A DNA stretch of 64,000 nt from Gammaproteobacteria bacterium (lineage in GTDB: Bacteria > Pseudomonadota > Gammaproteobacteria > SZUA-229): positions 1-64,000 of the forward strand of contig JASBSR010000011.1 in assembly GCA_030148865.1 (NCBI GenBank), given 5' to 3'. The notes under the pieces were generated by a model. That model saw only the letters and a program-made list of their open reading frames with translations. It did not search any database and was not told where the DNA came from. Shown here piece after piece: positions 1 through 9,462 of the stretch (position 1 is its first letter; the number at the start of each line of letters is the position of its first letter). The translations under genes and the position numbers were made by a program.

Positions 1-143
1 TCATGCGGGTATCCGAACGCTGGACGCACCCGGTGCAGAACTGGAATCTGACGTTGTCACAGCTGGCGATACACTTCGGTGACAGGGTCAGCGATCACGT
101 TAACCTGTGATCGTGGTTGACACAGAATTTTGAACACCCTCGA
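1..143 (+). mobile_element. Right end of an IS256-like insertion sequence
   Basis: Just after the transposase stop codon, positions 117-141 read TTGACACAGAATTTTGAACA then CCCTC. This resembles the AT-rich terminal repeats that close IS256-family elements shortly after the gene. The element boundary is therefore placed near 140-143. The left end and any target-site duplication lie outside the window. From 144 to 243 nothing else is recognised. Confidence 0.55.
3..110 (+). CDS. IS256-family transposase, C-terminal end (partial)
   Basis: Only the last 35 codons lie in the window; the frame is open to the left edge and stops with TGA at 108-110. The peptide contains W-T-H-P-V-Q-N-W followed by L-S-Q-L-A-I-H-F, which resembles the C-terminal tail of IS256/Mutator-family transposases, where a tryptophan-rich stretch precedes a short hydrophobic helix. 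The DDE catalytic residues would be upstream and cannot be seen. The assignment is by recognition of the tail only; whether the copy is intact is unknown. Confidence 0.7.
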   Translation: MRVSERWTHPVQNWNLTLSQLAIHFGDRVSDHVNL

Positions 144-243
144 ATACTTAAACTACGCAGGATAATATCTAGCACTCCAGCAGACCAAAGGCACTTTGCT
201 GCTACTGGGGCACTTATTGCTCCGTCTCTTTTCCCTGCTCAAC

Positions 244-870
244 TTATTCCATGATAGAAATATACTCAATCACTGCTGCCTGATCTGACTTGTTTAGTGC
301 GGGCGCAATGCCTTGCATCGGTGAGTTGGGTCTCATATCTGGATTGTTACGATAACTGTTCAGGGTTTTTTTAAGATATCCAACTGGCTGACCTGCAATA
401 CGTGGCAACATTTCCTTACCATGACCATTATCTCCATGGCAGGATGAACATCGTGATATGAATAATTTCTTTCCTGCTGATAATAGTTCCGGGCGTGAAG
501 CACTGCCAGACTTTACTTTCTGGGTAGAATAGAACAGCGCGATATTCACACGATCATCATCGTCCAGGTTTTTTGCCAGCTCACTCATGATTCTGTTATT
601 CCGTTGTTTGCTGGAAAACATTTCAAATTGCCTCAGTAAATATTTGTTATTTTGATCTGCAAGATTGGGAATATAGCCTCGTTTACTGTTGCCATCAGAA
701 CCGTGACAATACACACATAAAAATGCCCTTTCTTTGCCTTTAGTAACAGCATCTTTCAATAACAATGGATCATTAAGTTTAATGTTGAGTATGGAATACA
801 AGCTTGATAACTTATCCGCATGCAGAGCGTAGGGCAGAGATAAACATATAACAAATAAACACATTCTCAT
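244..870 (-). CDS. Dihaem cytochrome c, c4-like
   Basis: A secreted dihaem c-type cytochrome, likely an electron carrier in the periplasm. Two CxxCH haem sites (CVYCH and CSSCH) sit about 90 residues apart in two similar domains, the layout of cytochrome c4. Each is followed by a candidate Met ligand region (for example M-R-P-N-S-P-M near the C-terminus). The start at 870 gives a compact signal peptide (M-R-M-C-L-F-V-I-C-L) with a GCAGG ribosome site 8 bases upstream. An in-frame ATG at 918 would add 16 residues that do not look like a signal peptide. The gene is transcribed in the same direction as the complex III operon but is about 620 bp beyond it, so it is probably a separate unit. A cytochrome accepting electrons from that complex is a reasonable inference. 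Confidence 0.85.
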   Translation of the reverse strand: MRMCLFVICLSLPYALHADKLSSLYSILNIKLNDPLLLKDAVTKGKERAFLCVYCHGSDGNSKRGYIPNLADQNNKYLLRQFEMFSSKQRNNRIMSELAKNLDDDDRVNIALFYSTQKVKSGSASRPELLSAGKKLFISRCSSCHGDNGHGKEMLPRIAGQPVGYLKKTLNSYRNNPDMRPNSPMQGIAPALNKSDQAAVIEYISIME

Positions 871-918
871 AAGTAAAGCCTGCAGCAAGCCATCGCGACA
901 CATGTCGTGAATGATCAT

Positions 919-1491
919 TAATATAAAAATCCGCCTTGATTACACTGCAAATATGCAATACGTATATTAGCGGCCAGATTGGTATCATTTAAAATGACTT
1001 CGAGTCTAGCAAATATGGCCAATAGCAGACGCAATCTCGGATCCAAAAACCTGAGCTAGATCAAGATTTATGTAAAAAATCGAGCTTTGATATTATAACA
1101 GGCAGCTTATCGAAGCTCACATAGAGCAATATGGCGCTAAATTAAGCGGGGCGTTCCAGCCGGCGCTGCTTCTGCTTAAATGCATGCCAGCTAACAGAAA
1201 CAATGAGCGGAAAACCGGAAATGACTCTCAGTAAAAAATTTAAACACGTAACCACACTCTTAATTAGTGCAGGACAAAAACACCTCTGGTCAGGAAGCGG
1301 GTACTCGTCACAATCTCCTCCACATGCAGATATTGCATAACTTAAAGTCAGAGCAGATACATCATAACAACTACCGCGCGACAAGAAGCACAACCTCTGT
1401 ATTTGATTACATCAAATTATTTTATAACCCGAGATAGTCTGAATTCGAACCAACATTTCTTGCAACTGATGTACAATAGATGCATTCCAGC
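919..1491. other. Intergenic stretch without a supported gene
   Basis: This 570-bp AT-rich stretch separates the c4-like cytochrome from the end of the act operon. It holds an 83-codon open frame on the minus strand (1142-1393) that lacks a convincing ribosome site, domain or signal peptide, so I do not call it. No tRNA, strong terminator or repeat was seen. Confidence 0.5.
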
Positions 1492-2766
1492 TTACCTGGG
1501 GGAAGTGTGTACATTGGTCAGCTGTTGCGCTGTTTCCAGATTCCAGCCCTTGCGCAGCGACATAACATACCAGACCAGTTGCCAACGCTCTTCCTCTTCA
1601 AGAAAATCTGCAAAAGAAGGCATGGGTGTGCCATCAAAGCCGGTTGAAAAGGTCTGGTAGATACCCTCGGGATCACTGCCCCCGACGAATTTCCCGGCAT
1701 GGGTAAAATCTCGTGGTGTTATCGGTAGCCCGTTATCATCTTCGAGTTGTTCTGCCGAAGGCCCATCGCCCAGCCCGTGTGCACCATGGCATTTGGCGCA
1801 TTTCATCAATTGGTAAACTTCACGCCCGGCAATCAGCATTTGTTCATCTGGCAGCGGCGGCTCAGCAATTGAAATCACCGGTTCCTGATCTTCTTTTTCC
1901 TCCTCCCAGCGTTCTGAAAAATGTTTGATATAGGCCACCAGTGCCCAACGATCACGCTCAGGCAGAAAAGCAAAAGCAGGCATGTCTTCATCAGGTACCA
2001 GACCTCTGGAAATGGCAACAAACAGATCCCGGTCGGTGGGTAGGGAACCACTGGGGCTGCTGCGCACCTTGAATACAGCTGCAACAAAATCACGAGGCCG
2101 TCGCGGTAACCAGAATTCCGGATTATATTTAGTGAGTTGCCAATCAGCACCATTGCCATCACCTTCAGGCCCATGGCAACGCACACACATACCACGATAT
2201 AACCAGCCGCCATATGCAATCAGTTCACCTGTCACTGGCGGTGATTCGGCCACGGGCGCAATGTTGTTTGTCGTCCCCACATAGTCATAGAAATTCTGAG
2301 CAAACAGTGGCTTTGCCCACAGCAGAGTCAATATCAGGCACATATTGACCCGTGACTGCGATTGATTGTTTTCAGACTTTTCCGTCGTGATTGCAGGCAG
2401 CACCAACTGCACAGGGTCATTACATTGAGGACATATATTCCAGTGTGGGAGCTGGGTGCGGGATTCAAGTTCAATACGAATAAACTGGTGACACAGAGGA
2501 CACTCGCCTTCTGCAGCAAGGGTGTATTGTTTAAGACGATATTGATGCCAGGCTAGCAGCGGGCCAGCTATCAATAATACGGGTGAAAGCACAAAGTGCA
2601 GCATCGGCACCAGCAGACTGACTATGGCCAGAAGCCAGGTCATTAGCAATGCCCGGACTGCTTTTCGCCAGCGTTCCCGATGATTAAAGTACTGAGTATA
2701 TAATATGCCACCAGATGTCTGCCTACGGGCATGTAACTCGATAACCTCCTCCAGGATTTCACTCAT
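1492..2766 (-). CDS. Zinc-ribbon, membrane and dihaem cytochrome c fusion ending the act operon
   Basis: A 424-residue composite protein. Residues 1-60 are cytoplasmic and lead into two hydrophobic segments. A CPLC ... CPQC pair about 25 residues apart follows and looks like a zinc ribbon or rubredoxin-like knuckle. A third hydrophobic segment ending A-K-P-L-F-A-Q resembles an internal signal/anchor. The C-terminal half has two cytochrome c domains with CVRCH and CAKCH. The first cysteine pair also spells CPLCH, a possible third haem site, but its partner CPQC and predicted location favour metal binding. ATG at 2766 overlaps the stop of actF by 4 bp and has a GAGGA site; an upstream in-frame start at 2832 lies inside actF and is unlikely. 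The co-transcribed position suggests it accepts electrons from complex III, perhaps for delivery to an oxidase; this is inferred. Confidence 0.75.
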   Translation of the reverse strand: MSEILEEVIELHARRQTSGGILYTQYFNHRERWRKAVRALLMTWLLAIVSLLVPMLHFVLSPVLLIAGPLLAWHQYRLKQYTLAAEGECPLCHQFIRIELESRTQLPHWNICPQCNDPVQLVLPAITTEKSENNQSQSRVNMCLILTLLWAKPLFAQNFYDYVGTTNNIAPVAESPPVTGELIAYGGWLYRGMCVRCHGPEGDGNGADWQLTKYNPEFWLPRRPRDFVAAVFKVRSSPSGSLPTDRDLFVAISRGLVPDEDMPAFAFLPERDRWALVAYIKHFSERWEEEKEDQEPVISIAEPPLPDEQMLIAGREVYQLMKCAKCHGAHGLGDGPSAEQLEDDNGLPITPRDFTHAGKFVGGSDPEGIYQTFSTGFDGTPMPSFADFLEEEERWQLVWYVMSLRKGWNLETAQQLTNVHTSPR

Positions 2767-3839
2767 ATGATGTCCTCGCTGTCCAGTAGTCGTCGGTATA
2801 AGCGGGGTTCGGCCCACATGCCGATGCGCCATGAAAGCAAAACAAGTACCGCGACCGTAAGCACTACCAGCAAATCAAACAGAGCCGTTAGTGGGAAATG
2901 TGTTGAGTAACTGCTGGCGATCCAGGTGTAACGTTCCAGGGCTGTGCCAACAAATATTAACAGGCCGACAAAAGCCGTCATTGCAGGCGTATGCCGTACA
3001 AAAGCAAAGATCATCAAGCTAAAGGGAATAAAGAACTTCAATGCTACAAACCACCAGAACAGATCAGCCAATGGCGCGGCGCCATTGCGCTGATCAGCAT
3101 CTACATACATCATGGCGTATAAGCGCCCCACCTCCTCCGGCAGATTGCCATACCACATGGTAAGAAACTGGGCGAAAAAAACGTACACCCATAGCAGGGT
3201 AAAGCCCAGCAGCATCTGCGCAAGATAATTGAAGGTGTTATCCGTGAGCACGACGGACTTACTTAAATGCCGGAGCACATAAGCCGACACCAAAAAAACA
3301 CCCAGATACATGTGAAAATTACTGACGAAAAAATAGGGCGCGTACATCGGACTGTGCCAGCCGGGGGTAATGGTCATTTCAAAATCCCAGGCCAGCAGAG
3401 TTCCATATATCACATATATGAAAAGCATTACCGCGGCAGAGATTGTCAGTGTTTTCTGCGTTCTGGGGCCAGGGTTACGATCATGAGTTGCATTTGCCCA
3501 GACAAAAACAAAACTGACTATTGCAGTCAGTAATAGCATCAATACTTCGCGACTAACCAGAAACGTATAGTTATGCCAGGCGTTGAGATACGGTTTGGTG
3601 CTGTTATCTGCATAATAGGGGAAGGTCTGTTCGGGTGTTGCCAGTAAAATAATTAATAGCAGTAGTGCCAATGGAAACAGATATATAGTTTTATGGGCGT
3701 AAGGTGCGATATCAGCACGCCAATGGGCACCGGACACATAGGACAAATGCACGATTGCCGACAGCACGATACCGCATTGAGCGATATACACTACCAGCAG
3801 AAAACACACTGTCAACACCATCCAGCTACCCGTTTCCAT
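2763..3839 (-). CDS. actF: Alternative complex III subunit ActF (polytopic quinol-oxidase-like)
   Basis: A 358-residue multi-helix membrane protein related to the NrfD/PsrC-like ActC. It carries about ten hydrophobic segments and an Asn-rich periplasmic loop (Y-L-N-A-W-H-N-Y). In alternative complex III ActF pairs with ActC in the membrane and is thought to take part in proton movement. The ATG at 3839 has a GGAGG site 6 bases upstream and overlaps the actE stop by one base (TGATG). A GTG one codon earlier is possible. Position, size and topology agree with ActF; the assignment leans on operon order. Confidence 0.85.
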   Translation of the reverse strand: METGSWMVLTVCFLLVVYIAQCGIVLSAIVHLSYVSGAHWRADIAPYAHKTIYLFPLALLLLIILLATPEQTFPYYADNSTKPYLNAWHNYTFLVSREVLMLLLTAIVSFVFVWANATHDRNPGPRTQKTLTISAAVMLFIYVIYGTLLAWDFEMTITPGWHSPMYAPYFFVSNFHMYLGVFLVSAYVLRHLSKSVVLTDNTFNYLAQMLLGFTLLWVYVFFAQFLTMWYGNLPEEVGRLYAMMYVDADQRNGAAPLADLFWWFVALKFFIPFSLMIFAFVRHTPAMTAFVGLLIFVGTALERYTWIASSYSTHFPLTALFDLLVVLTVAVLVLLSWRIGMWAEPRLYRRLLDSEDII

Positions 3840-4390
3840 CACCTGCCTCCTGTTTTATCTGCGGTTTGTTGCGGTGTGGCCCGTTGTTGCAAATCCTGCA
3901 ATAATTGATGCCTGATATAGTTCACAACATCCCAACGTTCATCGGATGCCAGGTCGTTTTTATAGGCAGGCATTAATTTTCCACCAAAGGTGATGTTGGC
4001 ATAGATCCAGTTATCAAAAGCCTGATGCTGAATAAAGTCGTTGGTCAGATCCATGGGGGAAACTGGAAATTTTTTTCCTACCGGCCCATCACCTTTACCA
4101 TTGCTGCCGTGGCAGGGGACGCAAAAAATCGTATAAAACTGTTTGCCACGAGCAATTGACTCCGCGCTGGCTGCAATCGGATTGGCCAGCCGGGCAGCGT
4201 GCAGACGATTTTTTACCGGAGTCGGATAACCGCCAACAGGTACCGAACGCGGTGGTGACTCAGGCATTTCGCCTTCCTGTGGTTTGATGCTGGGCTGATT
4301 CATCATGTCCCTCGACCAAGGCCAGGCCAGTGTCTGTCCTGGAATCAGCAGCAGCATGGAGAATATTATAAATATCAACCGTAGGCTCAT
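3839..4390 (-). CDS. actE: Alternative complex III subunit ActE (monohaem cytochrome c)
   Basis: A 183-residue exported cytochrome with a signal peptide (residues 1-22) and one haem site, CVPCH, at residues 90-94. The Met ligand is probably in G-G-K-L-M-P-A-Y. In alternative complex III ActE is the monohaem subunit that hands electrons out of the complex. The chosen ATG at 4390 overlaps the actD stop in an ATGA junction and has a GGAGG site; an ATG-like start 12 codons earlier would run into actD and lacks support. No lipobox cysteine is seen, so it is more likely secreted or anchored by the signal segment than lipidated. Confidence 0.88.
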   Translation of the reverse strand: MSLRLIFIIFSMLLLIPGQTLAWPWSRDMMNQPSIKPQEGEMPESPPRSVPVGGYPTPVKNRLHAARLANPIAASAESIARGKQFYTIFCVPCHGSNGKGDGPVGKKFPVSPMDLTNDFIQHQAFDNWIYANITFGGKLMPAYKNDLASDERWDVVNYIRHQLLQDLQQRATPQQTADKTGGR

Positions 4391-4914
4391 GAGTCCTCCA
4401 TTACTTCCAGTGCCTTGTGTTGCCACAACAGGTTTTTTACCCGTTCATAGTGGGAGTCAAGCACTTCCAGTAACAGTCCGACCTGATCCTCACCAACACG
4501 CCGGCTGTAAAGATGACTACGTCGCCGCGGCAAACGTGCGCCAAACAGAAAACCAAACACAGTAAACCAGACGCCCAGTAGAATCGTCATTTCGAACATG
4601 ATGATCAGGTCTGCCGGGATCGGTATCACTGCTTTACCGCCCTGCGGCTGCACAGAGAACATACTTTGTGCCAGTCCAGCGGTGAGCAGAAAGCCGCAAA
4701 TAAGCCCAAGCATGGCACCAGTAAAGGTAAAACGTTGCACCAGTACCGGCCGGGCGCCGATAACCTCTTCCAGTTCGGGATGAGGAATGGGTGAAGTCAT
4801 ACGCATTTCTTCCACACCGCCTTCGCGTAAATCCATCACCTTGAGTTCGATGATCGCCTCGCGCACTTCATCAAAATTGTTGAACAGTGCCAGCATATGA
4901 TGTCGTTTCGCCAT
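4387..4914 (-). CDS. actD: Alternative complex III subunit ActD (DUF3341)
   Basis: A 175-residue protein with a soluble N-terminal domain that starts M-L-A-L-F-N-N-F-D and two membrane helices at about residues 65-85 and 105-130. This is the arrangement of the DUF3341 family, which is the ActD subunit bridging membrane and periplasmic parts of alternative complex III. It sits 4 bp after actC and overlaps actE by 4 bp. Length and topology match the family. Confidence 0.9.
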   Translation of the reverse strand: MAKRHHMLALFNNFDEVREAIIELKVMDLREGGVEEMRMTSPIPHPELEEVIGARPVLVQRFTFTGAMLGLICGFLLTAGLAQSMFSVQPQGGKAVIPIPADLIIMFEMTILLGVWFTVFGFLFGARLPRRRSHLYSRRVGEDQVGLLLEVLDSHYERVKNLLWQHKALEVMEDS

Positions 4915-4918
4915 GGCT

Positions 4919-6298
4919 TTATTTCTCTACGGTTAGCGGCCTGTCAGAACCGGACTCGCGTAACAGCCGGTCGCTGACATGACGTCGGTGATACAGCATT
5001 TCTTTCACCTCATACATGGAGATCGAGGGAAAAATCTTGACGAACAACAGAAACAACATGGTGAACCAGGCGAAGCTGGCGAAGGTGATGCTGAGTTCAA
5101 CCCAGCCTGGCCAGTGGTAACCCCAGCTGTAGGGTTCATGATTGCGCGCCAGTGTTGGTGACACGATCATCCAGCGTTCGAGCCACATGGTGATATTAAT
5201 CAGCATGGAGATAAAGATTAGCACCCGCATATTGCGCCTTACCCATTTGATTAGCAGACTAAACGGCAGACCAATACCGAGGATGATCATGGTCCACCAG
5301 ATGGCCGCATAGGGGCCGGTCGCTTTTTCGATTAGCACTTCCTTTTCAAACATGTCATGGCCATACCAGGCTGATGAAAACTCAATCAGGTTCAGATAGA
5401 CCCAGATCATGGCAATGGCGAAAGTCAGCTTGCATAGCTTGTCAAGGATAGGCAGGGTCAGGTATTCCTCATAACGGAAGGTGTAGCGCAGAATGATGAA
5501 CAGCGTGATGATCGCCGCACAACCGGAATATAAGGCACCGGCTACAAAATAGGGTGGCAGTGAAGTAACGTGCCAGCCGGGCATGATGGACATGGCAAAG
5601 TCGGAGGCAACGATAGAATGTACCGACACCGCCAGTGGCAGCAGAAAACAGGCCAGCAGCAGGTACCCCTTACGGAAGTTGCGCCATTGACGATCGGTGC
5701 CGACCCAGCCTAACGCCATCCAGCCATACAGACGGCGACGCCAGCCGCTGGCATTGTCACGCGAGATAGCCAGGTCGGGAATCATGCCATAGTAGAGAAA
5801 TAACATGGAAGAGTTGAGGTAAGTAAAAATAGCTACCATGTCCCACAATAAAGGTGAGCGGAAGTTGGGCCACAGACCGCGTTCGTTGGGATAGGGCAGT
5901 ACCCAGTAAAAATCCCACACCCGTCCCAGATGAATCACTGGAAATATGGCTGCGGTCAGCAATGCTACGCTGGTCATGGCTTCGGCGGAGCGATACACTG
6001 GCCGACGCCATTCAGTATTGGTCAGAAACAGAGCCGCAGACAGTAATGTGCCGGCGTGGCTAACACCTACCCAAAAGATGAAGTTGGCGATATAAAAGCC
6101 CCACATCTGCGGTCTGTTAAGGCGTGCCTCGCCCATGCCGGTGTGGTACTGGTGGATTTCCGCATAAACGCCGATCGCCACGACGGTCAGGCACAGACCA
6201 ATCAGCGCCCAGTAACTTCTGCGGGGTGATGCCATACTGTGCAGCACATCACGGTTGATCTGTGCCCATTTAATATCGTTACGAATTTCTTCTTCCAT
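4919..6298 (-). CDS. actC: Alternative complex III subunit ActC (NrfD/PsrC-like quinol-binding)
   Basis: A 459-residue membrane protein of the NrfD/PsrC family with about ten helices. In the family it contains the quinol site and passes electrons to the iron-sulfur subunit. Recognisable stretches are M-W-G-F-Y-I-A-N-F-I-F-W-V-G in the second helix and I-H-L-G-R-V-W-D-F-Y-W near the quinol pocket, both typical of ActC. The gene lies 3 bp downstream of actB2 and 4 bp before actD, so translation is tightly coupled. Confidence 0.93.
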   Translation of the reverse strand: MEEEIRNDIKWAQINRDVLHSMASPRRSYWALIGLCLTVVAIGVYAEIHQYHTGMGEARLNRPQMWGFYIANFIFWVGVSHAGTLLSAALFLTNTEWRRPVYRSAEAMTSVALLTAAIFPVIHLGRVWDFYWVLPYPNERGLWPNFRSPLLWDMVAIFTYLNSSMLFLYYGMIPDLAISRDNASGWRRRLYGWMALGWVGTDRQWRNFRKGYLLLACFLLPLAVSVHSIVASDFAMSIMPGWHVTSLPPYFVAGALYSGCAAIITLFIILRYTFRYEEYLTLPILDKLCKLTFAIAMIWVYLNLIEFSSAWYGHDMFEKEVLIEKATGPYAAIWWTMIILGIGLPFSLLIKWVRRNMRVLIFISMLINITMWLERWMIVSPTLARNHEPYSWGYHWPGWVELSITFASFAWFTMLFLLFVKIFPSISMYEVKEMLYHRRHVSDRLLRESGSDRPLTVEK

Positions 6299-6301
6299 GG
6301 C

Positions 6302-7156
6302 CTAAATATTCTCGTCGCGTATGCGTTCAAGATAGATCACACTGGGCTCGGTATTGAGTTCTTCCAGGACACGATAGCCGCGTTCGGTTTTTTGCTGTTT
6401 GTCATCCTCGCGATGACCATAAGCCATGTTGTGTTTTTTCCACATTCTGGAAACCCGGCTGTCAGCATCAGCCAGATTGCCGAAAACAATGGCCTGTGTT
6501 GGACACGACTGCTGACAAGCCGTCTGTACCTCGCCGTCTTCGACCAGCCGGTTTTCATTTTTAGCGTCATTTTTAGCTCGGCGTAACCGTTGTACACAAA
6601 AAGTGCATTTTTCCATCACGCCCTTATCACGTACCGAAATATCTGGATTCAGTTGCTGCTCCAGTGGTGATGCCCAGGTTTCGCTGTAGGAATAAAAGTT
6701 GAAATAACGAACCTTGTAGGGGCAGTTGTTGGAACAATAACGTGAGCCGATGCAGCGATTGTAAACCTGGGCATTGAGACCATCGGGAGTGTGATAGGTC
6801 GCCGCGACTGGACACACCGGTTCGCAGGGCGCCTGCTCACACTGTTGGCACATCATGGGAATATATTGCGCGCCCTGTTCCGGATAACGAGTTTTCTTTT
6901 CGCCTTCTTCCCCAGTTTGCCAGTAACGCTCAATCCGTATCCAGTGCATGCCCAGACCGCGACCAAAGCGTTCTTTACCAACGACAGGCAGATTGTTTTC
7001 GGCATAACAGGCGGTGACGCAGGCATTGCAACCAATACAGGTGTCCAGATCAATGACCATGCCCCAGCGGTAATCTGCATGATCATAATATTCATCGCCC
7101 ACCTGGCCGCTTTTGCGAAACTGCGCCCAGTTTTCAATCATATTTTTTATCGTCAT
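6302..7156 (-). CDS. actB2: Alternative complex III iron-sulfur subunit, ActB C-terminal half as a separate gene
   Basis: A 284-residue ferredoxin-type protein. Cysteine clusters are [11 protein letters not shown] near residue 40, [13 protein letters not shown] in the middle, [12 protein letters not shown], and C-T-F-C-V-Q with C-Q-Q-S-C-P near the end. That gives four cluster sites, one of which (with Ser in place of a cysteine) would be the [3Fe-4S] type usual for this subunit. There is no signal peptide, so it probably travels with the Tat-exported partner encoded just upstream. The start overlaps the actB1 stop by 4 bp. In many bacteria this domain is fused to the preceding one. Confidence 0.92.
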   Translation of the reverse strand: MTIKNMIENWAQFRKSGQVGDEYYDHADYRWGMVIDLDTCIGCNACVTACYAENNLPVVGKERFGRGLGMHWIRIERYWQTGEEGEKKTRYPEQGAQYIPMMCQQCEQAPCEPVCPVAATYHTPDGLNAQVYNRCIGSRYCSNNCPYKVRYFNFYSYSETWASPLEQQLNPDISVRDKGVMEKCTFCVQRLRRAKNDAKNENRLVEDGEVQTACQQSCPTQAIVFGNLADADSRVSRMWKKHNMAYGHREDDKQQKTERGYRVLEELNTEPSVIYLERIRDENI

Positions 7157-9441
7157 GACGCGCTGCCTTCTGGATGTGAAAAGTCTGGAGCCTTGATATT
7201 GATGGTGCGCACCAGGCGACGTTTGTGTTGTGAATCACTACCGGCGAGTTTGACCAGTGAATCCTGTTCGCGAGTAGGATTGATCTGTACACGAGTGGCA
7301 TACAGAGCCAGTTCGCCTGTGTCACGTTCAAATACCGGGGCAAGTATTTTGACTGGATTGACGCCGACGCCAGCCGCATAGCGACCCCTGCTATGACCCT
7401 GGCCCATGGGGATCGCAACCGCTTCAGGGTGAATACCATTGAATTCAAAAATTTTGACTTTGATGCTGCCATGGGTTGAACGAATTTCGACAATATCACC
7501 GGTTTTAACTTTCAGCCGAGCAGCGGTTTCAGGGTGAATCTCAGCCCAGCTATCCCAGACGATGGTGGTAATCTGGTCGGGCATTTCCTGTAACCAGGAT
7601 AAATTGGCATGACGTCCGTCGTAGAGTCCCAGCTGCGGGAACGGAATCAGGGTGAATGGAAAATTCTGATCAGCTGTCACCGGTTTAATAGTCGGCACCT
7701 GTGGTTGCATCCTGAGCGACCGCTGCTGTGTTGGCAACTGCAGTAGACCCGCGGCCACTGTGTGTTCCCAAAAGGCTTCATCCAGCTGATCGGTACTAAA
7801 AGCCTGTTCCAGCATCACCGGTTTGTAGGTCGGTGGCGTCATCACAGCAGGCAGTTTCCACGGGTTGGGCTGCTTATCCGGGCGTGCCTGTTCACGATAT
7901 TTCATCAGATCAGTTCGCACATAAGCATAAAAATCGGGCCATTGCTGATACGCCTTATCCAGTTGCGTGAGCAGTTGCAACAACAAATCACCGCTAGCAA
8001 CATGTTGTGGATACAAGGCTTGCATCACCGGTTGTTGCAACTGCAGCAAGCCCTGATCCGGACTATAGGCAGGCACTCGACTGCCCCATTCTTCAAGCGA
8101 AGAGCGCAACGGAATCACCAGGTCAGCCAGCTCGGCGGTTTCGTCGAGTGTGCTGGCAAACACCACTGTGTTGCGCACTTTTTCAAGCCCAGCCGCTAGC
8201 TGAAGAAAATCAGGTGCGCTGTAGACAGGATTACTCTGGTAAATAAACAGGGTGTCCAGCGCTGGCATATGCTCACTGAGTTTTTGCAGTGCGGCGGTTG
8301 ACCCGATCCGGGTTTCCAGTTCCGCAAACGGCGAGTCGCCCGCGTGCGTGATGGTTTTATCCAGATTACCCAGCAGGTAATTGAGCAGCCAGCTGGCCAG
8401 CACCATCTGACTGCCGTCTACCTGCCCATCGGCAGGACCTCCAGCCAGTATCAGACTCGGGGTACGGGTGCGTAATGCGCTGGCCAGACGACGGATGCTG
8501 TCTGTCGGTAGATCCGTGATCTTGCTGACGCTATCGATATCGTACTGCGCCAGTGCCTGGCTGATGGCATCGGGCAAGGCAATTGCCTTATTTTCAGAGG
8601 CCAGCAGATGCGCCAGTCCCAATGCCAGCCAGGCTTCAGTTTGCGGACGTATCGGTAACCACCAGTCTGCATTGGCGCCGGTGAGACTCATCCTGGGTTC
8701 CACCTGAATCAGTGAGCCTCTGGGTTCGGTGCGAAACCGGCCATACTCTGCGGCAAAGTGGACGGCAGATTGCCAGGGGCCAAGAAAATCGGCGCCAAAC
8801 GACAACACCATTTGTGCTTGCGCCAGTTGCAAGCGAGGGCTTGTGATACCTAATGCTGATTGCGTGGCCGAGTGCCAGATTTTCTGTGACAGCGGTTCAT
8901 AAACATAACGCGAAGGGCCGCCAATGGTTTGCACCAGAGCGTCCATTAATTTCTCAAGATGGCCACCGACCTCACCACTGAGCAGAGCAAAGCGCTGAGG
9001 ATTCTCAGCGGCCTTTGCCAGTATCTTGTGTAAACGCGTTTTTGCCTGATCCCAGCTGACAGGCTGTAAGCGGTTATCAATACGCGCCAGCGGCTGGGGA
9101 ATACGATCAGGGTGATAATGCAGCTGGAGACCGGCTTGCCCCATTGCGCATAAGCGACCGTGATTAATCGGGGACGCCGGGTTGCCCTCCAGTTTTCGCA
9201 CTCGACCTTCGCGTACTCTGGCATGGAGGCCGCAGGCAGCGGGACATTGATGGCAGGTAGTGGCATACCAGACCTCTTCACCGGGGATCACAAAATCCTC
9301 CGGATCGATATAGGACATGACTGTTTCCCTGCCTTCTTCCAGCGAGGCATTGCCACATCCCTGCAGGGTCAGAAACAGGCCACTGCCACTGACCCCCATC
9401 AGTTTGAGAAAGGTTCGACGATTGACTGGATCAAAACTCAT
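7153..9441 (-). CDS. actB1: Alternative complex III molybdopterin-oxidoreductase-like subunit, ActB N-terminal half
   Basis: A 762-residue protein of the molybdopterin oxidoreductase fold. It begins with a twin-arginine signal (N-R-R-T-F-L-K) followed by L-Q-G-C at residue 29, which is a possible lipobox. Cysteines at residues 63, 66, 70 and 98 form C-x2-C-x3-C-x27-C, the [4Fe-4S] site of true molybdoenzymes. No clear Mo-ligand cysteine or selenocysteine stands out downstream. In characterised alternative complex III this domain carries no molybdenum cofactor. The 3' gene encodes the matching iron-sulfur half, and the two ORFs overlap by ATGA, so this is a split ActB. The gene follows actA by 21 bp. 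Confidence 0.9.
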   Translation of the reverse strand: MSFDPVNRRTFLKLMGVSGSGLFLTLQGCGNASLEEGRETVMSYIDPEDFVIPGEEVWYATTCHQCPAACGLHARVREGRVRKLEGNPASPINHGRLCAMGQAGLQLHYHPDRIPQPLARIDNRLQPVSWDQAKTRLHKILAKAAENPQRFALLSGEVGGHLEKLMDALVQTIGGPSRYVYEPLSQKIWHSATQSALGITSPRLQLAQAQMVLSFGADFLGPWQSAVHFAAEYGRFRTEPRGSLIQVEPRMSLTGANADWWLPIRPQTEAWLALGLAHLLASENKAIALPDAISQALAQYDIDSVSKITDLPTDSIRRLASALRTRTPSLILAGGPADGQVDGSQMVLASWLLNYLLGNLDKTITHAGDSPFAELETRIGSTAALQKLSEHMPALDTLFIYQSNPVYSAPDFLQLAAGLEKVRNTVVFASTLDETAELADLVIPLRSSLEEWGSRVPAYSPDQGLLQLQQPVMQALYPQHVASGDLLLQLLTQLDKAYQQWPDFYAYVRTDLMKYREQARPDKQPNPWKLPAVMTPPTYKPVMLEQAFSTDQLDEAFWEHTVAAGLLQLPTQQRSLRMQPQVPTIKPVTADQNFPFTLIPFPQLGLYDGRHANLSWLQEMPDQITTIVWDSWAEIHPETAARLKVKTGDIVEIRSTHGSIKVKIFEFNGIHPEAVAIPMGQGHSRGRYAAGVGVNPVKILAPVFERDTGELALYATRVQINPTREQDSLVKLAGSDSQHKRRLVRTINIKAPDFSHPEGSAS

Positions 9442-9462
9442 GCTGTCATTCCATTGTCAATA

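Noticed and set aside
1142-1393. 83-codon minus-strand frame with several cysteines
   Set aside because: No ribosome site, domain or signal peptide, and codon use unlike its neighbours.
2460-2520. CPLCH as a third haem site in the dihaem fusion
   Set aside because: It is paired with CPQC at zinc-ribbon spacing on the likely cytoplasmic side; kept only as an alternative.
6239-6586. 115-codon plus-strand frame within the actB2/actC region
   Set aside because: It is antisense to well-supported act genes and has no independent evidence.
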